In this document: positions 20,501 through 34,284 of the stretch, piece after piece
Layout of the letters: each line of letters opens with the position of its first letter
How positions within the stretch are numbered: the stretch's first letter is position 1
From: Eriocheir sinensis
Taxonomy: Eukaryota; Arthropoda; Malacostraca; Decapoda; Varunidae
Direction: 5' to 3'
Assembly: GCF_024679095.1 (NCBI RefSeq)
Contig: NC_066517.1
Location: forward strand, 23,281,040-23,345,039
Length of the DNA stretch: 64,000 nucleotides
The notes under the pieces: model-generated
Told to the model about the DNA's origin: nothing
Databases searched by the model: none
What the model saw: the letters and a program-made list of their open reading frames with translations, nothing else
Position numbers and translations under genes: made by a program

Positions 20501-23500
20501 GTGTCGTCCGATCAGGAGCCTCCAGTCAAGAGGAGCCGGCTGGACACTCTGGGTGGGTATACGACTCACTTCATCTTAGGGTCACTTTCACACCCACTTT
20601 GTTTTGATCGTGGCAAGGTGCGGGGCTAGGCTAACCCCGCAGCTGCCACTACCCCATAGGCCAGTTTTAGGTGGAAATACTACAGCGGTGATCGCCCCCA
20701 TTGGTAACGATCAAAACAAACAAAATGACTGTGAAAGCGGGCCATAGTCTCCTTGGCCTCCTTGATTTTGTGCATTCCTCATGAAGTGTTTGATTCCATG
20801 AAGTGTCTCCTCTCTCTTTCTTATTTCTTTACTTCTCTTTTCTTCTTCGTGTTTTCCGGGTAGGTACTAATGGTTCGGTTTCCTGGATGAGTTTCTTGGG
20901 TTTTGTTATATGTTTTGCTTATGTATATTTTTGATGTGGTTGGTTATTTGATTTGATTTTTTGTACATGTATAATTTCTCAGTATATTGTGTTAGTTTTA
21001 TCCTTTATTTATTATTCTTTGGGTATAGTGAAACCAGACTGGTGAGATCATTTCTGAGTTGGCTTTCGTGGGTCCTTTCCCCCCCTCCTCTCTCCCACAC
21101 AGTCCCAACACCTATTTCTTCCATTCATATGTGACCTATAGCTACCATGTGCGAGGAAAAGCCATCCCCACCTCGCAAACAACCCCACCTTTCACCTTCC
21201 ATTCCCGCCCATCCTCAGGTGACTGGATCGCTAGTAACGTGGAAGACATACGGGATGACGATGCCCTTGAGGTGTACGGCCATGAAGACACGTCCACCGT
21301 TCAGGTCACTACATACAGCTTTGAGGTAAGTTCGGGCTCACTTGGACTCAAGGACGTTAGGCTCGGTATTCTCAAACGTATCAACGCCTCTCTCTGTACC
21401 AGCGTTGCCAAATTGTTGCACCATGAACATTGCACTCATCATTTTTAGGCTCCAAGACTTGTGCTGTTATTTTTTATCTCATTGTGGTTCTCTTTATCCT
21501 ACGACGTAACTCTTTCTCTCTTTATGTCTGAAGTTTCGTTCCTTCGTCTCTGTTGTGTTTACTCCTGGACGTAATTTTCATTTCATTTTTCATCTTTGCT
21601 CTCTAGTTTGGTCTGTTATCTTTTATCTCATTGTTTTCCTTCACCCTTTGACATAATTTTATCTCCCATTATTATTATTTTTGCGCTTTTCCATTACCTT
21701 TCATCCCATTGTCGGCAGTGTTTTCTATCTCTCCTTACTCTTCTTGTCCTATCATACCCACTCAAATAATGATAGAAAATTAAGTTAAATAATAAAGTTA
21801 AATTCTAAAGCGATGAATGGCCAAAATCTTCCTTAGTTTGTATTTGGTCTTAGAGAGTTAAAAACATTATCAAAGCCTCAGTTGTTTGATATGATGTATG
21901 ATGTTGACAGTGATAATTAGATGATGTTGACAGGTCAGGCCTCGTAACAGCTTTGTATCTCACTGAAGGAACTGTTTGGGCGAGGATGACAACTTAATTA
22001 CATAGTTTAAAACCCTTATTCATACGACACAGCATCTATTCTATCACTTATACTTTTCCCACTCCTTATAACACCCCTTCTTTCCCCTCTCATGATGCCA
22101 AAAAGAGAGGGAAAGAGAGATATCCAAAAACCAAGATACACACACACTTATATAATGTATCTCGTTCGATTTCATTCGCATTCTTGTCCTGTTTTTATGT
22201 ATACCACAGGGCGAATTAAAACCATTATTACTGTTACTATTATTATATTCTTAAGATGGCTTTCGTCATAGGTGATGGACAGCTTACTCAACATCGGGCC
22301 GTGCGGGGACGTGGCCATGGGAGAGCCGGCCTTCCTGAGTGAGGAGTACGACAACTCAGTGGACCCGTGCGTGGAGCTGGTCACCACCTCGGGCCACGGA
22401 AAGAACGGTGCGCTGTCCATCCTCCAGCGCTCCATCAAGCCACAGGTCTGCCCTCGCACCTTTCACCCTTTGACCTAACTTATTTTTGTGTTGTCTTTGT
22501 AATCAAGACGAGTTAACAATGTTCCCATAGTTTTCTTTCCACACATGACCTTAATTTTCAAGCATTATTTAGGTAACACAAGATGGATTGGTATGTACGA
22601 CTCAGCAAACATCTCCATTCAATCACTAATGGTAAAAAATCTCCCTCCTCACCAGGTGTTGACAACCTTTGACCTGCCAGACGTGGAGGACATGTGGACG
22701 CTGGTGGGGAAGGTGGATGAGCGGAGGAGGCGGGAAACGGGGCTCCTCGACCACTCCTTCCTCATCCTGTCCCGGTCTGACTCGTCCCTCATCTTGCGGA
22801 CCGAGGAGGAGATCAATGAGCTTGAGGAGTCGGGCTTCAACACGACCTCCAAGACGGTCTTCGCCGGCAACATGGGAAACAACAGATACATTGTGCAGGT
22901 GAGTGAGGCTAAAACGGGAACATTGATACTACTAACAGTGATGAGACTAATGTTTTGAGCTTTTTGTTTACCCTGGTTTGCTTGCCTCTGCTAATGTTAG
23001 TCTATTGTGTACTGTTGTGTTATTCCTTTCTAGTGTTGAGTGTGTTGATTTATGTGTAGTCTTTGTGTCAATGGGAGGGAAGGGAGGAAAAGGGGAAAGA
23101 AGGAAGAAGGGAAGGAAAGAAGAGGGAAAGGAAAGAAAATGGGACTGAAGGAAGAGGGGAAGTGAAGAAGAGAGAAGGGGTGGAAGAGGGGAAGGGAAGA
23201 AGAGGGGACGGAAACAAAAAGGGAACTGAAGGAAGACGGTCATGTTAAGAGTAGGGAGGAGGGCCGTGGACTCAGAAAAATAACCATGTCACCTTAAATC
23301 TTCCATCTTCTCGTCTCCATTCTTATATTCTTGTGAGTGAAAATAAAGAAAAACAAACTTACCGTGTTAAACCTTCCATCTTCTTGCCTCCTCATATCTT
23401 TGTGTGTGAAAATGAAGATGAAAAATAAACTTGCCATGTAAAATCTTCCATCTGATCACCTCCTCATATCTTTGTGTGTGAAAATGAAGATGAAAAATAA

Positions 23501-26500
23501 ACTTGCCATGTAAAATCTTCCATCTGATCGCCTCCTTATATCTTTGTGTGTGAAAATGAAGATCAAAAATGAACTTGCCATGTAAAATCTTCCATCTGAT
23601 CGCCTCCTTATATCTTTGTGTGTGAAAATGAAGATAAAAAATGAACTTACCATGTAAAATCTTCCATCTGATCGCCTCCTTATATCTTTGTGTGTGAAAA
23701 TGAAGATCAAAAATAAACTTGCCATGTAAAATCTTCCATCCGATCACCTTATATCTTTGTGTGTGAAAATGAAGATAAAAAATAAACTTGTCACGCAAAT
23801 GTAAAATCACCCATCTTTTTGCCTCCGTTCCAGGTTACCAGCGGGGGCGTGAGGCTTCTGGAGGGGACGGTTCAGCTCCAACACCTCCCTGTGGACGTGG
23901 GCAGCCCCCTGGTGACGGCATCCCTGGCCGACCCCTACCTGTCGGTGCTGGCCCAGGACGGCACGCTTATGATCTTCACGCTGGCCACCACTCGCGCCGC
24001 CGCCCCGAGACTCTCCCCGGCCAAGCCCATCAACACCGGCGTGAGTACTCAGACCCAAGCTACAAGGGTTAGGTCTGTTTCAGTCTTGGAGATTTGTTCT
24101 TTTACTCAGTCTCTATGATTTGAAACGTTTCGCTATTGTGCAGATTTTTGCCCATTCTAGAACTTGCCACTACATTAACCCGATAGCAGCAGGGATCATG
24201 TTTCTTAATGGTCCCTCCAAGCGAGAAAAATGAGAAAAAATCACCCCTCACTCAAACCATTTCATAATATATATTAAATCATTTGTGATCAGATTATGTA
24301 TCATCTATTTTTGGGGTTTTATATCATGGTACAAATTTGGCCTGTTGCTGCTACACGGTAAAGCCACAAATTTGGCCCGTCGCTGCTACACGGTAAAGCC
24401 ACAAATTTGGCCCGTCGCTGCTACACGGTAAAGCCACAAATTTGGCCCGTCGCTGCTACACGGTAAAGCCACAAATTTGGCCCGTCGCTGCTTCCGGGAT
24501 AAACCATACAGCTTTTTGTGTATTTTGCTTTGCTTTTTTTTTTGTTCATTTTTTGTATAAACTCTGGAGCAGCTTTTCTACATCTGTATTTCATCCTGCC
24601 TATGACTTAAACTCTTTCAAGGGGAGAGCATCAAAACATCGCACCTTCTGAAATTGACTTCTTTCTGGCATCTCATTCTTTTATTTTTGCTGGAGCAATG
24701 CCTAGCAAACTTTCTTATTGTTTTTGTTTTTTGCTCTTGAACTGCTTCCATTGCCATGAAAAAAAGAAAATTATAAGGTATATCCTGCGGCCACTTACCA
24801 AAATTCTGCTTATTTTTGCCGTCCCCAGAGGTCACCGCTGCAAACCATCTGCGCGTACTGTGACGTGTCGGGGCTCTTCACCACACAGTACCCTCAGGAC
24901 CGCGAGAAGAACCCTACGATCTTCCGCTCCGACGCCGACATCAAGAAAGAACTGGACGACGAGGATGAAATGCTCTACGGCAACACAGACATCTCCGTGT
25001 TCGACCCGCCCAAGACCTTCGACCCCCAGGCAGGGCAGGAGAAGACCAAGAACGACTGGTGGAGGAAGTGGCAGAAGGAGATCCGTCCCTCGTACTGGCT
25101 GGTGGGCGTGAGGGAGAACGGGGACCTCGAGATATACACACTTCCCGATTTCAGGATGTCCTACTGTGTTAAGAACTTCTGGTTGGGTGAGTAGATATTC
25201 TGGACTGGTTTTTTAATGTTTTCCTTTAGTTATCCCTTTTTAGCCATCACCTGAGTCACTGTTTTCTCTTATTCCATGCCTTAAGGGGTAATAAAGGTAA
25301 TGATACTGATAATAATGATAACACTAAAGCCTGTATTCCTAAACATCAACGTGGGGCAAGTCTTCATTTACCTTAGTTACCCCCTCTAACCATCACCTGA
25401 GCCACTGTTTTCTCTTATTCCATGCCTTAAGGGGTATATAACTTGTATTCCTAAATGTGGGGCTGTCCTCATTTACCTTAGTTATCCCCTTAAGCCATCA
25501 TCTAAGCCACTGTTTTCTCTGATTCCATGCCTTAAGGGGTAATACAGGTAATGATACTGATAATTATTATACTACTAAAGTCCTTCTTAAATGTATCAGC
25601 CTCTCAGATCGCCAGTTTGAAAAGCCTCTCTTCTCTCAGGCCAGCGAGTGTTAATGGACAGCTCGACGCTCACCTCCGCATCCCAGGCAGCTCCGAGTCT
25701 GGACCTAAACATCCCCACCATCCATGAGGTACACGCTCTCTTTGTTGTCCTCCTCCCTCCTCTTCTTTCCTCATCTGTGTTTGCTCTTGTGTTCCCTTGT
25801 TTTCTTTTCCTCCTCCCTCTTGTTTTGGGTTTACTTCTGCATTCCTTGTTTTCACGTTCCGATACCCTACGTCCCTGTCCACCCAGCAGTGAATGGGTAC
25901 CAGGTATTAATCGGGGGTTGTGTCCCGTCTCCTATGATCGGTTCCCTTCTCCTATAATTCCTTCCCCCTCCTGTCTCTCTCCGGCATATGACCACAGATG
26001 ATGTTGCGCCGACTAAACAAAACTTTCCAACTTTCCTTGTTTTTGTGATCATATTCCCCTGTTCGCTCTTCTTCATTTTCCTCCTCCTCCCTGCTTCCTC
26101 TTCTTATTCTGTGTTCACTTCTGTATTCCCTTGTTTTTGCGATTATATTCCTCTGGTCAGTCATCTTTGTTTCTATATTTTCTCATTTACGCCTCTCTGT
26201 TCTTTCATTTTCTTCCATACGTTCTTGTCTACTAACGATTCCATGAGGTACACACTCTTCTTACCTCTTTCCTCATGTTTTCACTTTTATAATCCCTTGT
26301 TTTGTTAGTTATATATTCCTCTATTTGCATCTTTTTGTCTATTTTCTCATTTCTCTCTTGTTTAATTTTTTTTTTCCATATTTTTTTGTCTACTAACGCC
26401 CATGAGGTACACACCCATAATCCCTTGTTTTTCAGTTATATATTCCTCTATTTGCATCTTTTTGTCTATTTTCTCATTTACGCCTCTCTGTTCTTTCATT

Positions 26501-29500
26501 TTCTTCCATACGTTCTTGTCTACTAACGATTCCATAAGGTACACACTCTTACCTCTTTCCTCATGTTTTCACTTTTATAATCCCTTGTTTTGTTAATTAT
26601 ATATTCCTCTATTTGCATTTTTTTGTCTGTATTTTCTTTTTACGCCTCTGTTCTTTAATTTTCTTCCATACGTTCTTGTCTACTAACATTTCCCTACCCC
26701 TCAAGGTCCTGCTGGTGGGAATGGGCAACAGGAACCTTCGCCCTGTTCTCATGGCTCGTGTGGAGGAGGACCTGGTTATGTACGAGGTGTTCCCCTTCTA
26801 CGAGAACCTGGCGCCCACACAACTTAAGATCAGGTAATGCCTTTGTTATCTTTTAGTCAACAAGTCCATTCATTGTCCATAGCCAGAATGAAGCGCAAGA
26901 ATGACTAAAGTGGGACAGACCTTCACTTAACACACCATCCTTTCACACACCATCTTTCCCCACACAGGATGAGGCTGATCGAGCACAACTTGATTCTGCG
27001 GGAGAAGCGGTCGAGCCGGAACAGGAGGAAGGCCGAGGAGGAAGGCAGCAACGCACAGGAGAGGAAGATAGAGCGTGTGTGCAAGCTTCGGGCCTTCAGC
27101 AACATCAGCGTGTACAGTGGGGTGAGTGAGTGTGTGTGTTTACGTGAGTTTAGTGATCACCGAAGACTCTGACTGCATTACGCCTATATTCTTGTACATG
27201 TCGGCACCAAAGCACACAGATTTGGCAAGGCTTTCATAGGAGGTTTTTCAGGGCATTCCCAGGGGTAGTTTTAGACTCTGGTGGTACAACATTGTGACCA
27301 TATTCTTATACATCTCGTTTCCTTAAGCTTGACAAGGCTTTCATAGGAGGTTTTTCAGGGCATTCCCAGGGGTAGTTTTAGACTCTGGTGGTACAACATT
27401 ATGCCCATATTCTTATACATCTCGTTTCCTTAAGCTTGACAAGGATTTCATAGGAGTTTTTTCAGGGCATTTCCAGGGGTAGTTTTAGACTCTGGTGGTA
27501 CAACATTGTGACCATATTCTTATACATCTCGTTTCCCTAAGCTTGACAAGGCTTTCATAGGAGTTTTTTAAGGGCATTCCCAGGGGTAGTTTTAGACTCT
27601 GGTGGTACAACATTGCGACCATATTCTTATACATCTCGCTTCCTTAAGCTTGACAAGGCTTTCATAGGAGTTTTTTCAGGGCATTTCCAGGGGTAGTTTT
27701 AGACTCTGGTGGTACAACATTGTGACCATATTCTTATACATCTCGTTTCCCTTAGCTGACAAGGCTTTCATAGGAGTTTTTTCAGGGCATTTCCAGGGGT
27801 AGTTTTAGACTCTGGTGGTACAACATTGTGACCATATTCTTATACATCTCGTTTCCCTAAGCTTGACAAGGCTTTCATAGGAGTTTTTTCAGGGCATTTC
27901 CAGGGGTAGTTTTAGACTCTGGTGGTACAACATTATGCCCATATTCTTATACATCTCGTTTCCCTTAGCTTGACAAGGCTTTCATAGGAGTTTTTTCAGG
28001 GCATTTCCAGGGGTAGTTTTAGACTCTGGTGGTAGTTTGATCCTTCTTCTGTACAGTGAACCTAAATTACCACTCATTACAACCCGACCGGTCTCCTTTT
28101 TGGCCTTTGGAAATAGGTGATGTGGGAGGTGGAAGCATTTGAGAATACTTATGATAGACGATAGATACAGAGGCAATAATAGACTTAGAAAGAGAGGTAA
28201 CAATAGACATTAGATTGAATGGTTATGGCAGACTTAACCTAGAAATGACAATAGACTAGATAGAGAGGCAAAAGTTGACAGATAGAAAGATTACCGATGC
28301 TTAAAAGAAGAAACAAAAACAAAGTGATATAAAGAGTTCGATAGAGAGATGAAACAGAGAAAACATCAAACTTCTATCATTTATTTAGGGTTTGAAATCT
28401 TAACAAAACAGCACATTAGGTAAAACAGTTTATTTTCCATACATAACATTACATAGGCACCCTCTTGGCAGTACATATCCTAACCTTCCCTTATGTACAC
28501 AACACACGCTTTGAACACCCTCTTGGCAGTACTTACCTTAACTTTCCCTAATGTACACAACGCACGCTTTGAACACCCTCTCGGCAGTACATATCTTAAC
28601 CTTCCCTTATGTACACAACGCACGCTTTGAACACCCTCTCGGCAGTACTTATCTTAACCTTCCCTAATATAAACAACACACACTTTGAACTCGGGCATCA
28701 TGAAATCCACATCCTATTGTCTCACCTGCACGACCGTCCCTCCTGTCGCCAGAACCTCCGTGTGAGAACGCTACAGGTACTTCATCACAGCACTCTTAAA
28801 TACATTACATTAACTCTTAGACAGCGGCAGAATTTAAAGAGTAGCTCCCCCCGAAATGAATCTATACATAGTCACTGCCTACCTTAGAACCGTAGCATAC
28901 ATATAGTTACGCCGCATAATAGGTGTGTTAACTATCATCTATATATGGAGTCTACCGCAGTCTGGAAGTGCTGTTATATTTCTGCCGTACAAAAGTGACT
29001 GGGTGAATTTTGGACTGTCTGTATATAGTTCCACCGCTGCCTGAGGCTTGAAGGACTTATTCTATACGAGGTTAACTGTTTGGTGTGTGGGTGCGGGGGT
29101 GGGGGGGTGTTTATAGCAAGGGAGACAGCTCAAGGGGAATAAAACAAGTGTAAGGTTAAAAAAAAAAAAATTGGTGCTTCTCCAATTACGGAAAACAGAG
29201 GAAGAGGCTGAAAGAGAGGTCAGTGTGTGTGTGTGTGTGTGTTTTGGGGTTTTGTTTGTTTATGCACACGCTGGTAACCTTTCGATAGGTGGTTACATAC
29301 AAGAAAAAGAAGTCGATAAGTAAAGGTCATTGTTTCCTAGGCTAAATATGAGAGTGAACAAATGGTGCATCACAAGGTATATGAATGTCTGTGCAGGGCA
29401 GGGCGGTGTTAGGCAGGGCATTGGGGTATCTCGGTAGTCTTATTCTTGTTTGTATATGTGTATGTGCGATGTGGAGAGGCGCTGGTGTGTTTGTGTGTGT

Positions 29501-32500
29501 GTGTTGCAGATGTATGTTCATGTATGTATCAGTGAGCAGGTTACCCCCGTAGAGTTACCATGTTACGAGGGGGAACGATTTAAAATGAACATTGTGTCAC
29601 CCAAACGTTTGTCGTGGAGAGTATGAGTGTTTATGTGTGTGGTTCTGTGGTCGGTATTAAGACACCTTCGCACCTCACATCAGTACTATTTCTAAAGGTT
29701 AAAGAGGGGATCAATCGGGTTCTAATGAGTGTTTCTCTAGGTTCACGATACAGAGGAAAGGCCAGACTACCACCAGGGTCATAAAACTACTCCTGGAAAT
29801 GTCCGGAACTCCTATGAAAGCTTTGTCAAATATGTGTACTTGGGCGGCGAAATGTTTAGTAATACGCCCCAGTTGTGTGTCCCCCTTATATGTGCGTCTG
29901 TGTTTCAGGTGTTTGTGTGCGGCCCATACCCACACTGGATATTCATGACGGTGCGTGGGGAGCTGCGTTACCACCCCATGAGTGTGGATGGCTCCGTCAA
30001 GTGCTTCGCCCCTTTCAGAAACATCAACTGTCAGAATGGATTCCTCTACTTCAACCGCAAGGCAAGTGTTGTCGAGGGAGGGTAACACAGTGGGCCAGTT
30101 TTACATTTCAATACAGCAAGTTCATAAGCTCCCCAACCAACACACAGACACTATGAAAATGCCTTATATATAGTGTCTTGCATTAATATAAGAAGAATTG
30201 AATTTTAAGAAACCACACAGGAATCTTTTTAGTATCTGGTGTTAAGTAGAAAAAAACATCATTGCGGAGAATATGGTATTGTTTAGGTGCTTGCAATTAC
30301 TCTGTGTTGAACTGTTGAACCGGCCCTTAGTGGAGGCAACACAGGTATATATACACTGAACTCTGAGCATGAACCAAAGACCTCTCTGGTGGTGGGTCTG
30401 CGTTACCTTTATGGAGGCGAGGAAGGGTAACACAGCATAGGCAACACAGCTATTTACACTAGACTCTGAGCATGAACCCAAGACCTCTCCGCTGGTGGGT
30501 GTGGGTTACCTTAATAGAGACATGAGCGTGAGGAATGTATGAAATAGCCAGTCAAGAAAACAGTGTAGGGGAGAATTTTGTGGGAGGTCATCTGGTTACT
30601 GTTTGAGGGATACATGTTTAGTGGGTATTGAAGGATAGCAATTAAGTAGCAGGTCAAGGAAAGAGCGTAGGTGATTTTGTGGTGGGTCTTCTGGTTACTG
30701 TTTGAGGGAAAGATGTTTGGTGGGTTGTGAAGGGTGGCAATGTGTGTGTAGTCTGTCCTGTAGCTGTGTTGTTGTTGGGAATCACTGAGAAATATCACAA
30801 AGAGCACACAGGTGATGACTTACTTCATAAATGAGCTTGAGAGTGAATAACCTTACACGAACACTCACAAAAGAATGAATAACTGTACTCTTAGAACTAA
30901 CACGCACATCAGAATGAATAACTTTACACCGAGGACAAATACCATCACAGCAGAATTGAAACCCAAGCAGCAGACACACACTTTAACCTTACCCTGACAT
31001 ACACACGGCTGAATGAATAACCTTACACTTAAGACTAACACACACATCAAAATGAATAACCATACACCAAGGATCAACACAGTCATGGCAGAATTGAAAC
31101 CCAAGCAGCAGACACACACTTTAACCCCACACTAACACACATGGTAGATTGAATACCTTTACAACCACATAGCGATCTCCAACAGCATAAGCCACAGCAG
31201 CACTCACAGGCCAACCCAGGGGGAGTGCTGCCCAGGGGAGTGTCAGTTGTAGAGGACCTGTTCAATGTAGCAAGTGACGTTCGCGCAGAGCCTTAATCCA
31301 CGGCGGAGGCGACGAGTCCGCTTCACCTTGCTTCCGTTCTCTCCCCTGTCCTCCGCGTCGCTCTCCCGCGCCTCCGCCTGTCGCTTGTTGCTTTTCGACG
31401 AGTCCTCGGATTTGGCTATGGTCTTATCCGCCTCGTCGCTAGTTTCTGCTTCATGGTTCTCGGTTTCTGTTTTATCCGTCTCCGTTTCTATCACGTCCTG
31501 GTTGTCGTCTGATTGGTTCTCTCGGTCGTTGGTTTTCCGTCGCTTATCACCATGTTCCTCATCGCCATCCGTTTCGCTGATCCGCTTCTCATGCCGTAAC
31601 TTTACCGTGAACTGGATAGTGTCGCCCTCTTGTGTTTCCGTTCTCCTCACATCCTCCGTGTTGCTCTGTGGGGCATCCTCTCTCTCTGGACTCTGCCTTG
31701 GTGTAGCGTCTCTGGCTGAGGGTCGGAAAGCTTCTGCCGGGGCGGGTTGCGAGGTTTCATCCGTGTCGCTGAGGCTGAACTTGGCAAAGAGACGCCTCAT
31801 AGCAGACACGGTGATACGCTGACGCTTGCTGGATGGCAGGTGCTAAGGGAGGAATGTTAAGAGGGTTGCTGCAGCTAGCTCAGAGTGGTGCCAGGATCCA
31901 AGCATGCCAGGCCAGTCACACCACCTCGCCCTGTCCTTTGGGGGGTTCGTGAAGTGGGTTAACTCTGTCGATCGCTGCGTTCTGGGGGATTCCTACATGG
32001 CATACTGATTTTAATGATTAAGGATGAAAGTTTTGCTCTCTTGTTTTATATTACAGGACCATGCATTCATTCTTTATCATAGGAAAGTCTACCACAAAAT
32101 CTTGGTTTATCAAAAATATACAGAAGTTATCATCAGGAACAAGAGAACCTGTTTATATATCAGGGAAGTTAAGGGATTTGAATTTACATCACTTACACCC
32201 CAAAAATAAAATAAAATATACAGAAGTTATCATCAGGAACAAGAGAACCTGTTTATATATCAGGGAAGTTAAGGGGTTTGAATTTACATCACTTACACCC
32301 CAAAAATAAAATAAAATATACAGAAGTTATCGACAGGAACAAGAGAACCTGTTTATATATCAGGGAAGTTAAGGGGTTTGAATTTATCCCACCTATACCT
32401 CCTTGCTCATGCTGGGAAACAGTTTTTTATGTTGGGTGCATTCAGTGTTCAAGAGCTGATATTTAAACACACCCTTTTTGTCCGCAGCAGAAACACCTAC

Positions 32501-34253
32501 CATCATTTACACCCCCCTGCTCATGCTGGATTAAAGTCTGTGATGTTGGGTGCACGGAATGTTCAGGGATGTTTGTCTTTTATCTCACATGCCCGCCACA
32601 CCATTAGGAGTATATTTACACACACACCTTTCCTGGCGGCAGCGGAAATGCCAACCAGCACTCCCCCTTACCTCTGACTCGGACTCATCGGAATCAGCTG
32701 ACTCATTCTTCTCGAGGCAGGACTTGCGTTTGAGATGAGAGTTGTCCGTCCAGGTGTCCTCCAAACCTGTTGTGAAAAGAAGTGCAAATGAGTCGTTAGA
32801 GGCTTTCATTTTATGGCAAGTTTGTGTATGTTCAATCTGTTTATCTATCTATCTATAACTCTGACACCCTGTTTCTTCAGAGGGTGGCCAAGGAAAAGGT
32901 GTCTCCAATTTTTCCTGTTCCAGCATCCCTTTCAGCACACTCAATCCCTTGCCTAACAACGAAAAGTTTGGGCGGCTTTTCCGATACCCTACGCCCCTGT
33001 CCACCCAGCAGTGAATGGGTACCAGGTATTAATCGGGGGTTGTTTCCCGTCTCCGATAGTTCCTTCCCCTTCTGTCTCTCTCCGGCACATGACCACAGAT
33101 GTTGCGCCGACTAAACAAAACTTTCCAACTTTTGCCTAACAACTTTTGCTTTTGTTGGTCTGTTGGGGTGGAAGTGCCATCATCCACTAGGCCGGCCAAA
33201 GAAGACATGGAGACTGGTTTTTTTTTTTATTTACAACAAAGGAGACAGCTCAAGGGCACAAAAAAAGGAAACAATAATAAAAAAAGCCCGCTACTCGCTG
33301 CTCCTATAAAAAGAATCAAAAGAGGTGGCCGAAAGAGAGGTCAATTTCAGGAAGAGGATTTAGCAGCGTTGGGCATTGGAAAGGCTGAGGCAAGGGACAG
33401 AAATTATTAGATGCGTATCATTGCTTGCCCAACTTTATAAGAAATTACCGGAAAACTTGATGTTGAACAGAAGATGATGATGATGATGTGATGACCTGAA
33501 CTGACCTGGATCGCTGAGTACCGGTGTGGTGCCTCCCTCGGGCGACGCGTGGGGCCGGTGGGGAAGGATACCATGCACGAAGGTCTTGATCCCCCGCAGA
33601 GGCTCAGGGTCCATCTCCACCCCCCCCAGGTGCACCCCAGACACCTGCAAAGACAGTCACTCGTCACGTCGCAAATCTTCCCCGTTGTTTTATATCGTGC
33701 GTCGAAAGTTGGACTCTTGTGCCTCGTTTTTTGCTTATATATGTTTTTTTTATCACCATTTTCGTTTTCTTTGTTCATAGTTGTGTTCAGCATCATGTCT
33801 TGGGGTGTTGAAGTCATCTCACAGCTGTTGCTAAGGCTCTTCTTGGGGTCAATCAGTTAGCAATGTCGTCATTCGCACATTGAAGAGGGAGAATTTTATG
33901 GCATTTTCACAGCTACAAATCACTACCACCACCACCACCACCACCACCAAAAGCACCTCTTGGGTCAATCGGTCAGCAGGGTCGTAATTTCACATTCAAG
34001 AGGGAGAAGTTTGAGGCATTTTCACAGCTAGAAATCACCACCACCACCAAAATCACCTCTTGGGTCAATCGGTCACCAGGGTCGTAATTTCACATACAAG
34101 AGAAAGAAGTTTAGGGCATTTTCACACCTAAAAACCACCACCACTACAAACAACAACACTACCACCACTACCACCAAAATCACCTCTCGGATCTCTCAGT
34201 TAGCAATGTCATATTAACACATACAAGAGGGAGAAGTTTTGGGGCATTTTCAC

Positions 34254-34284
<31 letters not shown>

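Noticed and set aside
23367..23810. 147-codon minus-strand frame with repeating [10 protein letters not shown] blocks
   Set aside because: It is a 66-bp intronic minisatellite whose unit length is near a multiple of three. It lies between CPSF1 exons 9 and 10.
27190..28130. Regular repeats resembling a CRISPR array
   Set aside because: Units are joined end to end without unique spacers, the host is a eukaryote, and the same unit occurs dispersed elsewhere.
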